A stretch of DNA of 7,950 bases from a bacterium (GTDB taxonomy: Bacteria > Spirochaetota > UBA4802 > UBA5550), in NCBI GenBank assembly GCA_024224995.1, contig JAAENB010000307.1, positions 1 to 7,950 on the forward strand, in the 5' to 3' direction. Position 1 is the first letter of the stretch. Every line of letters starts with the position of its first letter. The notes beneath the pieces were generated by a model, which saw only the letters and a program-made list of their open reading frames with translations, was not told the origin of the DNA and searched no databases. The translations under genes were made by a program, and so were the position numbers. This document shows positions 1-6,083 of this stretch, one piece after another.

Positions 1-1
1 C

Positions 2-55
2 GCGAAGGATAGGGGGTTGAGGGGGCTTCGCCCCCTCAACCCCCTATCCTCACGC
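2..55. repeat. GC-rich perfect hairpin (IR1)
   Basis: Arms 6-25 and 31-50 are perfect reverse complements over 20 bp, with a 5-base CTTCG spacer. The arms are G-rich on the left and C-rich on the right. GCG at 2-4 can pair with CGC at 53-55 across a small internal loop, extending the stem. No coding frame explains it. It may be a palindromic intergenic repeat, or the end of a transcript entering from outside the window; no T-run follows directly, so a simple intrinsic terminator is not supported. The left flank is cut by the window edge. Confidence 0.85.
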
Positions 56-85
56 AGCGTTAGCTGCGCAGCTGTTTAATTTTTT
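53..85 (+). terminator. possible weak terminator / nested palindrome
   Basis: CGCAGC (53-58), loop GTTA, GCTGCG (63-68) form a perfect short hairpin. This overlaps a perfect 12-bp palindrome AGCTGCGCAGCT at 62-73. A T-rich run (TTTAATTTTTT) follows at 75-85. A hairpin plus T-tract could end a rightward transcript arriving from upstream of the window. The T-run begins several bases after the best stem, so the call is tentative; the alternative is part of the structured repeat region around it. Confidence 0.35.
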
Positions 86-87
86 AG

Positions 88-211
88 GTACGCGCGGGAA
101 TTAGCCCTGTCTTTCCTCCACCCCTGTAATAATACGTCGTGTATTGTACAGGGGCGTCGGCATCCGTGCCTCCTGTTCCGGAAAGACAGGACTAATTCCC
201 TGATATCGTAC
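88..211. repeat. branched quasi-palindrome (IR2)
   Basis: Outer arms 96-116 and 180-200 pair over 21 positions with one mismatch (C105 against A191). Inside lie two further hairpins. The first has arms 121-128 and 147-154 (CCCCTGTA/TACAGGGG) plus four more pairs, 131-134 with 142-145. The second has arms GGCA 159-162 and TGCC 167-170 around a TCCG loop. GTACG (88-92) can pair with CGTAC (207-211) outside the main stem. Together this is a multi-branched cruciform-like element. It is not a tRNA: the closing stem is far too long and there is no T-arm. Confidence 0.85.
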
Positions 212-246
212 TAATAGCCTAAAACATTAAACTGCTGTCTTTTTAT

Positions 247-275
247 TTGACATTGTCGGGAATTTTGTTTATTTT
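247..275 (+). promoter_or_regulatory. sigma70-like promoter for the TPR gene
   Basis: TTGACA at 247-252 is a perfect -35 hexamer. A 17-base spacer leads to TATTTT at 270-275 (4 of 6 matches to the -10 consensus). Transcription would begin near 282, leaving a leader of about 15 bases before the ATG at 297. The Shine-Dalgarno sequence in that leader is weak. The remaining bases from 212 to 296 hold nothing else recognisable. Confidence 0.5.
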
Positions 276-296
276 TGTCATGTCAGTGGTATATTT

Positions 297-2291
297 ATGA
301 ATAAAAGAATTATAATAATATTAATCTCATTTTTAATGGTTCTGGTCCCTTTCGGCGCCAGGGTTCTGCCCCAGGGCATTGATGAAATGGACAGGAAGGC
401 CCAGGAGCATTTCGATAAAAAAGAGTTTAACATGGCTATAACCTTATGGCTCAATATTCTTGATATTAATCCCGAAAATGAGGCTATTCAGAAAAAGATT
501 GAAATGATCTATGAGATAAAACAGCAAAAAGATATTTCATTTCAAAAGGCAAAGCTTAATTATAAAATAGCTAAAAAGACCCTGGCCAGGAATCATGCTT
601 CCGATAAGCTGAATTCCAATGACTCGCGTAAATTAAACGATGACCAGCTTGCCCGGAACTTTAAAACCATTAAATCCAGGGCAAAAGAAGCAATTACGAG
701 TTTTATTATCGCGTACCGGATCGATCCCAATGACCAGGAGCTCCAGGCTCTGAAAGAGGAAATGAGACGGCTGGAAGAGCTGGTTCGTGCCGAAGAGGAG
801 AAAGAGCGTCTTTCCCTGGAATTAAAGAGAAAATATGAACTGCTAAAAAAACAGGCCCTTCAAAAGATGGAGCTGAAACAGTATAAAGAAGCCCTGGTTG
901 ACTGGGAAGCAATATTATCTTTTTTCCCCAGGGACAATGAGGCGCAGGAAGGACGAAGAAAGTGCAAGTTTGCTATTGAAAACCGCTTGAAATTTGAAAA
1001 GATCCGTTATTTTATGGATAAGGGAAAAGGACTGTTCTTCGCGAAAAATTATAAAACCGCGAAGCTTGAATTCCTCCAGGTGCTGCGTCTTGATGCAGAG
1101 AACAGGGAGGCAAAAGATTATATTGAACAAATAGATGAAAAACTTGAATCAAAACGGATGTTCGCGCAAAGAAGGCAGCAGGCAGAGGATTTTTATATTT
1201 CCGGGATCAAAGACCTTGAAAATAATCTTTTTGAGCAGGCCCGGGAAAATTTTGAAAGCGCCCTGGCCCTTATTGAAAATTATAAAGACGCCAACGCGCG
1301 TCTTGACAGCATTGAAGAACAGCGGAAAAAATGGGAGTCAATGGAACGCGGGAAGAAGCTTGAACGGATTAACCGGGAATTTCAAAACGGCATGCTGGCT
1401 CTTTCCGAAAGCCGGTATAATGACGCGAAACTGGCTTTTGGTATTACCCTTTCCCTTGACCCGAAAAATGACCTGGCACGGAAATATTACGAACGGGCCA
1501 GGGATGCTCATAAACAGGTTGAGGAGGAGCGGGTAGACCGGAATTCTCCCTATTTTAATATTATCAATTCTCTTATTATTACGGGGAAATCTTTGTACGG
1601 CAAAGGTAAATTTAAAGAATCCAAGAAAAAATGGGAACGGATCTTAAACCTGTTTCCTAAGAATAAAGTTGCTACCGAATTTATGCTTAAATGCGACCTT
1701 AAACTTAATCCCGATTCTTTTAAACAATTTTCCAGAAGGATAATGAAAGAAGGGAAAGACTTGTTGAATAAAAAAAATTACCGGGCCGCGCTTCGGAAAT
1801 TTGAATTGATCCGGTCAATTTCAGCTGTCTATCCGGGTATTGACGGGTTCATCGCGCGAGCCCAGGCCGGGCTCCAGGGAAAAGCCAGGGGAGGCACGGC
1901 AGGGACGGTAGACAAAGCGGAAATGGAACGGCGGTACCAGGCTGCGATGAATATATTCGGCCAGGGCGGGGCTGCTAATATTAACCGTGCTGTTGGTCAA
2001 TTACAGTGGATACTGAAACGTGACCCCGGTAATATTAAGGCGCTCATTAGTTTAAACAAGATCCAGGCCCAGGGACGAGCCGGGCAAACGATTGTAGTAA
2101 AACGGCGAGCGCAATTGTCCCCGGAAAAGAGGCGGAAGGTTAAGAAATTTTACAATAGCGGAATGGGTTATTATTTGTCAAACAACTATAAAAAAGCCAT
2201 TAACCAATGGCGAAGGGTCCTGGCAATTGATCCGGGCCATCTTAAAGCAAAAACCAATATTAGAAAAACACTCCCTCTTGTGGGGAGATAA
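297..2291 (+). CDS. exported tetratricopeptide-repeat protein
   Basis: A 664-residue protein with a basic start (MNKR), a hydrophobic stretch at residues 5-19 and then a soluble remainder; this is a signal peptide or single N-terminal anchor, so the rest should be periplasmic. About nine TPR-like helical pairs are visible, near residues 33-70, 184-220, 240-275, 297-335, 361-400, 427-465, 483-520, 547-588 and 617-655. Many end in the typical D-P-x-N/G or F-P-K/R-N turn (for example LDINPEN, SLDPKND, AIDPGH). Residues 150-185 are charged and probably coiled coil; residues 525-540 are a Gly/Ala/Lys linker. TPR proteins are scaffolds for protein-protein contact; no enzymatic domain is seen. The phosphatase gene follows 62 bp downstream on the same strand, so the two are probably co-transcribed and may act together. 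The start is chosen because it gives the signal peptide directly, despite a weak RBS. The exact role is unknown. Confidence 0.85.
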   Translation: MNKRIIIILISFLMVLVPFGARVLPQGIDEMDRKAQEHFDKKEFNMAITLWLNILDINPENEAIQKKIEMIYEIKQQKDISFQKAKLNYKIAKKTLARNHASDKLNSNDSRKLNDDQLARNFKTIKSRAKEAITSFIIAYRIDPNDQELQALKEEMRRLEELVRAEEEKERLSLELKRKYELLKKQALQKMELKQYKEALVDWEAILSFFPRDNEAQEGRRKCKFAIENRLKFEKIRYFMDKGKGLFFAKNYKTAKLEFLQVLRLDAENREAKDYIEQIDEKLESKRMFAQRRQQAEDFYISGIKDLENNLFEQARENFESALALIENYKDANARLDSIEEQRKKWESMERGKKLERINREFQNGMLALSESRYNDAKLAFGITLSLDPKNDLARKYYERARDAHKQVEEERVDRNSPYFNIINSLIITGKSLYGKGKFKESKKKWERILNLFPKNKVATEFMLKCDLKLNPDSFKQFSRRIMKEGKDLLNKKNYRAALRKFELIRSISAVYPGIDGFIARAQAGLQGKARGGTAGTVDKAEMERRYQAAMNIFGQGGAANINRAVGQLQWILKRDPGNIKALISLNKIQAQGRAGQTIVVKRRAQLSPEKRRKVKKFYNSGMGYYLSNNYKKAINQWRRVLAIDPGHLKAKTNIRKTLPLVGR

Positions 2292-2301
2292 AGGGGAAGG
2301 T

Positions 2302-2329
2302 TCGAGGTTCGAAGTTCGAAGTTCGAGGT
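2302..2329. repeat. heptamer tandem repeat TCGARGT x4
   Basis: Four head-to-tail 7-bp units lie between the TPR gene and the phosphatase gene: TCGAGGT, TCGAAGT, TCGAAGT, TCGAGGT. A run of T follows to 2336. The array sits just before the phosphatase ribosome binding site. From recall, similar GTTCGARGTTCGAR arrays occur in intergenic DNA of many environmental bacteria; no search was run here. Confidence 0.85.
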
Positions 2330-2336
2330 TTTTTTT

Positions 2337-2343
2337 AAAGGAG
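2337..2343 (+). promoter_or_regulatory. ribosome binding site of the phosphatase gene
   Basis: AAAGGAG lies 10 bases before the ATG at 2354. It directly follows the T-run that closes the heptamer repeat and fixes the start codon. Confidence 0.75.
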
Positions 2344-2353
2344 TGAGCGTTAT

Positions 2354-3940
2354 ATGGGAAAGAGCGAGAACGAAAAAAAAGATGCTGCCGTTGAAGAGTC
2401 AAAAGACGCTCCGGCGAAAAAAAAGAAAGAAAAGAGCGGTATCCGTTTTGGCTTGCGGATAAAGTTTTCCCTGGCTATTATTGGCCTGGTGTCACTTATT
2501 ATTATTGTCATTAGTGTTTATTTTATTCTCAGGGAATCCCGTATTTTGCAGGAGCAGGTATTCCAGTTTACTGAAAGTGAAATTACTCATTTTGCAAATA
2601 CCGCCCGTGAGTCAATTTTTGATGATATTGCCCTTTATAATGCTATCAATAATCTGGAGAAACGTGAATCTTTTAGATACGCTTTTTTCCTGGGAGATGA
2701 CAATAAAATAATCCGGCATTTCGACAAGCGGGATACTGAATATGAGACCGAACAGGACTTTAAGGATTCCGTAGAAAGAAAGCTGGAAGATATCAAGGAC
2801 AATAAAGAGATCAAAAGGATCGAAACTCCCGATCTTCTGGATAAGAAAGGGATTATATACGACTTTTCCAAAGGAGTCTTTAACAAAGCCAATGTAAGAA
2901 TGGGGTCTGTCATTATCGGTCTTTCCGATGTTGTTATACGAAAGAAAATTTCCGAGGCAATATGGACCATTTCCTTTTTGTCGGTTATGATGCTGGGGAT
3001 TTCCATGGTTGGCGCTATCATCCTGGCCAGTATTACGGTTAATCCCATTAAGAAACTTTCTCATGGCGCTACGGTGATTGGTAAAGGCAACCTGGATTAT
3101 CATATTGATATTAAACGGTCCGATGAACTGGGGAAACTGGCCCGGGAGTTCAATACCATGACTGCCATGATCAAAGAGGCTAAAGATAAAGAGATTGAAT
3201 CCAGGGTTATGGAAGAACAGCTCGAAGTGGCGCGGGATATCCAGGAAGGATTAAATCCCATGGGATTTTACGACAAAGGCGGGATCCAGATCAAAGGATT
3301 TACCAAGGCCGCGAAAGGGGTTGGCGGCGACTATTTTGACTATATTGATATTGATGAGCACCGGGTTGGCGCGCTTATTAGCGATGTGTCCGGGAAAGGG
3401 GTGCCGGCTTCTCTTGTTATGGTTATGATTAAAACCGTTTTTACCTCTTTTATTTCCCGTAAAGATGTTGACTGCGCGAGCGTTGTGCGGGCTATTAATG
3501 ATTCATTAAGCGCCGGTATGGCTATTGATAAATTCGCGACCCTCTTTTTTATGATATACGACCGCAGAACAGAAGAACTTGCCTTTTCCAATGCCGGGCA
3601 CGGTCCGCTGAAATGCTACCGGGCCTCAACGAAAAAATGTACGGCTACCAAACTCGAAGGAGTTCCCATTGGTATTATGGACGATGTTGAGTATACCCAG
3701 GCAAAAGTGAAATTATACCCCGGCGATTTTGTTGTGCTTGAAACAGACGGTGTTACGGAGATGAGAAACTCGGAAAAAGATGAATATGGTCTAAAACGGG
3801 TTCTGGATAAAATGGTGGATCATCCTGATCTTAACGCTGAAGAGTTTGTTGATCTTGTTGTTGATGATGTTGATGATTTTCGTGGGGAGACATCTCCCCA
3901 CGATGATGAGACTTTGCTTGTTTTTAAGAGGGTGTCCTAA
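2354..3940 (+). CDS. membrane HAMP-PP2C (SpoIIE-type) Ser/Thr phosphatase
   Basis: 528 residues. A Lys/Glu-rich cytoplasmic tail (1-34) precedes TM1 (about 36-58). An extracytoplasmic sensor region of about 140 residues without a recognised fold follows, then TM2 (about 203-226), a HAMP domain (about 227-280, starting NPIKKLSHG), a short coiled coil with the EQLEVARDIQ signature (288-297) and a PP2C/SpoIIE catalytic domain (about 300-527). Metal-binding motifs are intact: GGDYFD at 324-329, DVSGKGVPA at 344-352, NAGHGP at 413-418, TDG at 464-466 and DDET at 517-520. Family knowledge: such phosphatases dephosphorylate a phospho-serine on a STAS antagonist, freeing it to bind an anti-sigma kinase. 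The convergent neighbour is exactly such a STAS protein. The last 60 bases of the gene include a 10-bp hairpin, and the stop codon overlaps the neighbour's stop. It is probably in one operon with the TPR gene, which may supply or tune its input. Confidence 0.93.
   Translation: MGKSENEKKDAAVEESKDAPAKKKKEKSGIRFGLRIKFSLAIIGLVSLIIIVISVYFILRESRILQEQVFQFTESEITHFANTARESIFDDIALYNAINNLEKRESFRYAFFLGDDNKIIRHFDKRDTEYETEQDFKDSVERKLEDIKDNKEIKRIETPDLLDKKGIIYDFSKGVFNKANVRMGSVIIGLSDVVIRKKISEAIWTISFLSVMMLGISMVGAIILASITVNPIKKLSHGATVIGKGNLDYHIDIKRSDELGKLAREFNTMTAMIKEAKDKEIESRVMEEQLEVARDIQEGLNPMGFYDKGGIQIKGFTKAAKGVGGDYFDYIDIDEHRVGALISDVSGKGVPASLVMVMIKTVFTSFISRKDVDCASVVRAINDSLSAGMAIDKFATLFFMIYDRRTEELAFSNAGHGPLKCYRASTKKCTATKLEGVPIGIMDDVEYTQAKVKLYPGDFVVLETDGVTEMRNSEKDEYGLKRVLDKMVDHPDLNAEEFVDLVVDDVDDFRGETSPHDDETLLVFKRVS
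3881..3902. repeat. perfect 10-bp hairpin inside the phosphatase 3' end
   Basis: CGTGGGGAGA (3881-3890) and TCTCCCCACG (3893-3902) are perfect reverse complements around CA. The hairpin encodes residues in the R-G-E-T-S-P-H-D stretch just before the conserved DDET motif and ends 38 bases before the stop. It also lies about 35 bases beyond the stop of the opposing STAS gene, so it would be at the 3' end of both convergent transcripts. No T-run follows directly on either strand. Confidence 0.7.
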
Positions 3941-4260
3941 ACCAGTTCATCCTCACTTTCGTATATCTTGAAAAATTTGTCGAGTGTAGCCAATTTTAAT
4001 ATGTTAAGTACATCCTCATGGATATTTATTAAAGCGAATTTTCCATTATGGGCTTTCATCTTCTTTTGTCCGGCAACTAATGCACCAATGCCGGAGGAAT
4101 CCATATAATTAACATTTTTCATGTCAACAGCTACGCTGGAATGTTTTCCGTCGGTAATACTGAAAAGAGCTTTTTTTAATTCACTAACATTGTAGAGGTC
4201 TACTTCACCGCTGACTTCAATGATCTTATGCTCTCCCAGGTCCCTGAATGATATATCCAT
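3937..4260 (-). CDS. STAS-domain anti-sigma-factor antagonist (SpoIIAA/RsbV type)
   Basis: 107 residues, the usual length for a stand-alone STAS antagonist. The fold is recognisable end to end: N-terminal strand, GEVDLYNVSELKKAL (18-32) and the signature MDSSGIGALV at 53-62. By alignment with SpoIIAA/RsbV the regulatory phospho-serine should be Ser55, directly after Asp54. Family knowledge: unphosphorylated antagonist binds an anti-sigma kinase and releases the sigma factor; phosphorylation inactivates it, and a SpoIIE-type phosphatase restores it. The phosphatase gene is the convergent neighbour, and the two stop codons (TAG here, TAA there) share bases 3938-3939. A strong RBS (AGGAGG) sits 5 bases before the ATG. 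No RsbW-type kinase is present in the window, so the downstream target is unknown. Confidence 0.93.
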   Translation of the reverse strand: MDISFRDLGEHKIIEVSGEVDLYNVSELKKALFSITDGKHSSVAVDMKNVNYMDSSGIGALVAGQKKMKAHNGKFALINIHEDVLNILKLATLDKFFKIYESEDELV

Positions 4261-4265
4261 TTGAT

Positions 4266-4271
4266 CCTCCT
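4266..4271 (-). promoter_or_regulatory. strong ribosome binding site of the STAS gene
   Basis: AGGAGG on the minus strand, 5 bases before the ATG at 4260. This is the best Shine-Dalgarno in the window and predicts abundant translation of the antagonist. Confidence 0.85.
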
Positions 4272-4322
4272 GAAATTGAAAATGGATAGCGCGTTTTTTT
4301 ATATGTAAGATATAATATACTT

Positions 4323-4339
4323 AGAATACAAAATATTCT
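4323..4339. promoter_or_regulatory. AT-rich dyad upstream of the STAS gene
   Basis: AGAATA (4323-4328) and TATTCT (4334-4339) form a perfect 6-bp dyad with a 5-base spacer, about 65 bases upstream of the STAS start codon. The surrounding AT-rich DNA contains several weak -10-like hexamers but no convincing promoter pair. The dyad could be an operator; this rests only on symmetry and position. Confidence 0.3.
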
Positions 4340-4360
4340 TATGTTTGTAAAGCAGAAAAT

Positions 4361-4409
4361 AATAAAAACCGGTAGAATTATTGCTAATTACTTAAAAAGT
4401 AATCACCGG
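4361..4409 (-). terminator. possible terminator downstream of the VWA gene
   Basis: On the minus strand CCGGT (4409-4405) pairs with ACCGG (4373-4369), enclosing a nested 7-bp hairpin ATTACTT/AAGTAAT (4387-4403). An alternative 5-bp hairpin AATTA-TTGC-TAATT lies at 4376-4389. The run TTTTTATT follows at 4368-4361. Stem plus T-tract, about 70 bases past the VWA stop, fits the end of the moxR-VWA transcript. The closing stem is only 5 bp, so confidence is limited. The rest of 4261-4480 shows no gene. Confidence 0.4.
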
Positions 4410-4480
4410 AATGCTTAAAAAGGGCGTTTTTATGTGCAAAAAAGCTCTTTATAGGCGACTATCGGGCTGATTTTCTTAAA

Positions 4481-5854
4481 TTACATATCAGTAAATAATT
4501 TATCTATGAATTCCGAGAGATCCAGGAAAGAATTTACCTCTTTCATTTCCGTGCAGTATTGCCGGTACAGGGTGGCTATACTGTCGCTCCAGTTCCAGAG
4601 GTGTTCTTTGTCCGGATTGAGCCAGAATATGTTTCGCGACCGTTCTTTTATCCGGATAAATGAGTCGAGTCCCGGATCCTGGTGATTGTTCCTGCCGTCT
4701 CCCAGCACCAGGACCGTTGTTTTGTGGTTTAGTGAGTCGCTGTGGTCGCCTATAAACTGGTCGAAACTTCGCCCGTAATTACTTCCCCAGCCATAGGTAA
4801 AATTGGTATCGGCAAAGATTGAATTTATTGCCCGCTCCGGGTCCATCTCCATAAAGAGGTCGGTTATTTCCACCATATTGCTGATAAATGCGAATGTCCG
4901 TACTTTTGAAAAGAGGCTCTGCAAGGCATGGGTCAGGAGCAGCATAAACCGGGTATACTGGTTTACCGATCCCGACACATCGCAAAGGATCACAAGCTGG
5001 GGCCTGTCGATTTTTCTGTCCTTATTAAATATTTTAAAGGGCACGCCCCCATATTGCATACTTGTTCTCATTGTTCTTTTTATATCGATCCTGCCGCGTT
5101 TGATTCTTTTTTTGCGGAGTGATATGCGGTTTTTCAGTTTTTGTCCGAACCGTTTTACCAGTTCCTTCATTTCCTTGATCTCTTCCGGGGTGAGCTGGTA
5201 AATAAAGCGGTTCAGTAAAAAATCTTCCCGGTTCTTGATCTCTTTCCCGATTTTTTTCTTCGATACCCGGTTTTTGATCATTTCAAGCAAGATGTTGTTA
5301 AATTCCGCTTCTCCCTGGCCTTCATCCCCGTCCTGTCCGTCTCCCTGGTTGTTATACGACTGTATAAACTCGCTCCTGGCCTGGAACAGGGTCATGCCCA
5401 GCCCTCCTGATCCGCCCTGAACTTCCATCTCTTCCAGGAAAAGCTGCAATAATTTCTCTTCCGATTTTTTCTCAAACATCAGGTTTTCCGATATTTCATC
5501 AAGAAACTGATCAAGCCCCTCTTCCAGCTTCTCCATATCACTCTCCGAGAGTGAACTGTTTTTTTTCAGAAGACTCAGAGCATCGAGCTCGTCGTGAATG
5601 CCTTCTACTCCTTCGAAAAATTCGGCAAAACACTTCGCGAATACCGGGAGATCGGTATAATCTTTTATAAGGGTTGTCCGGAGTGTCTGCTCAAATGCCT
5701 CCTTGTCCAGAATGGAGATGTGGGGGAGAGCCCCGAATATTGACAGAACCTCATCTGCTGATATGGTTACATTGGCATCACGTAATATCTCTATAAAGTC
5801 ATAGAGTTTTTCAGTGAGGCTTCCTTTTTCAATGGTTGTTGTTGTCATAGTCAT
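4481..5854 (-). CDS. VWA-domain protein, CoxE-like
   Basis: 457 residues, no signal peptide, so cytoplasmic. The N-terminal half is helical and acidic (about 85-145) with a Gly/Asp/Gln-rich linker (168-182) and a basic segment (240-262). The C-terminal half (about 283-455) is a von Willebrand A fold of the CoxE type. It has the MIDAS motif DVSGSV at 292-297, GWGSNYGRSF (355-364) in place of the usual G-T-D-I-G, LGDGRNN (384-390) and the diagnostic IFWLNPD (409-415). Family knowledge: CoxE-type VWA proteins work with a MoxR-type AAA+ ATPase in maturation or remodelling of a client protein or metal centre; the ATPase is the next gene upstream. The ATG at 5854 is chosen for its GGGAG 8 bases upstream; an ATG two codons later is possible. 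The position equivalent to the MIDAS threonine is not clear here. No Cox or other client gene is present, so the substrate is unknown. Confidence 0.9.
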   Translation of the reverse strand: MTMTTTTIEKGSLTEKLYDFIEILRDANVTISADEVLSIFGALPHISILDKEAFEQTLRTTLIKDYTDLPVFAKCFAEFFEGVEGIHDELDALSLLKKNSSLSESDMEKLEEGLDQFLDEISENLMFEKKSEEKLLQLFLEEMEVQGGSGGLGMTLFQARSEFIQSYNNQGDGQDGDEGQGEAEFNNILLEMIKNRVSKKKIGKEIKNREDFLLNRFIYQLTPEEIKEMKELVKRFGQKLKNRISLRKKRIKRGRIDIKRTMRTSMQYGGVPFKIFNKDRKIDRPQLVILCDVSGSVNQYTRFMLLLTHALQSLFSKVRTFAFISNMVEITDLFMEMDPERAINSIFADTNFTYGWGSNYGRSFDQFIGDHSDSLNHKTTVLVLGDGRNNHQDPGLDSFIRIKERSRNIFWLNPDKEHLWNWSDSIATLYRQYCTEMKEVNSFLDLSEFIDKLFTDM

Positions 5855-5862
5855 AGGTTGTA

Positions 5863-5867
5863 CTCCC
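5863..5867 (-). promoter_or_regulatory. ribosome binding site of the VWA gene, at the foot of a hairpin
   Basis: GGGAG on the minus strand lies 8 bases before the ATG at 5854. Its first base (5867) is the last base pair of the 34-bp hairpin IR3. Ribosome access here may therefore depend on how that stem ends or breathes. Confidence 0.6.
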
Positions 5868-5951
5868 GGGAACTGACCGGCAGCTGCTCTTCAGAAGGGT
5901 AAAAATATTCTTGTTTCACCCTTCTGAAGAGCAGCTGCCGGTCAGTTCCCG
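5867..5951. repeat. 34-bp perfect hairpin, copy A (IR3)
   Basis: Arms 5867-5900 and 5918-5951 are perfect reverse complements over 34 bp, with a 17-base loop (5901-5917). The first 16 loop bases (AAAAATATTCTTGTTT) recur in reverse orientation in the loop of IR4. It lies between the moxR-type and VWA genes and abuts the VWA ribosome binding site. No T-run follows the stem on either strand, so it is not a plain terminator. It could be an intercistronic stabiliser, a processing site or a mobile palindromic element. Confidence 0.9.
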
Positions 5952-5989
5952 AATAACGTTTTTCTGTTTATAATAAGAAACTGTATTCA

Positions 5990-6066
5990 GGAGTGAAGCA
6001 ACACCTTCTCCGGAGGGGTAAAACAAGAATATTTTTGCCCCTCCGGAGAAGGTGTTGCTTCACTCC
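5990..6066. repeat. 29-bp perfect hairpin, copy B (IR4)
   Basis: Arms 5990-6018 and 6038-6066 are perfect reverse complements over 29 bp, with a 19-base loop (6019-6037). The loop holds AAACAAGAATATTTTT (6021-6036), the exact reverse complement of the IR3 loop. The inner arms align without gaps with IR3 and differ only by transitions that are matched on the opposite arm. IR4 is thus a homologous copy of IR3 in opposite orientation, 38 bp away, starting 17 bases past the moxR-type stop codon. Confidence 0.9.
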
Positions 6067-6083
6067 CGGCTGGTAAACGTATA

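Noticed and set aside
96..200. tRNA or tRNA-like gene
   Set aside because: The cloverleaf impression comes from two inner hairpins, but the closing stem is 21 bp, there is no T-arm or anticodon arm of standard size and no CCA context.
1135..1536. 133-residue frame inside the TPR gene
   Set aside because: Frame-shifted reading of the TPR region, with no repeat pattern or start signal of its own.
2298..2312. tRNA fragment or attachment site, because GGTTCGA resembles a T-arm
   Set aside because: The motif is just the phase of the 7-bp repeat, with no matching stem or other tRNA parts.
4803..5201. 132-residue plus-strand frame opposite the VWA gene
   Set aside because: Antisense shadow of a gene with clear VWA motifs; no domain or ribosome binding site of its own.
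5867..6066. CRISPR repeats or an insertion sequence end pair
   Set aside because: Only two copies, each palindromic, in opposite orientation with no spacers and no transposase gene; better described as structured intergenic repeats.
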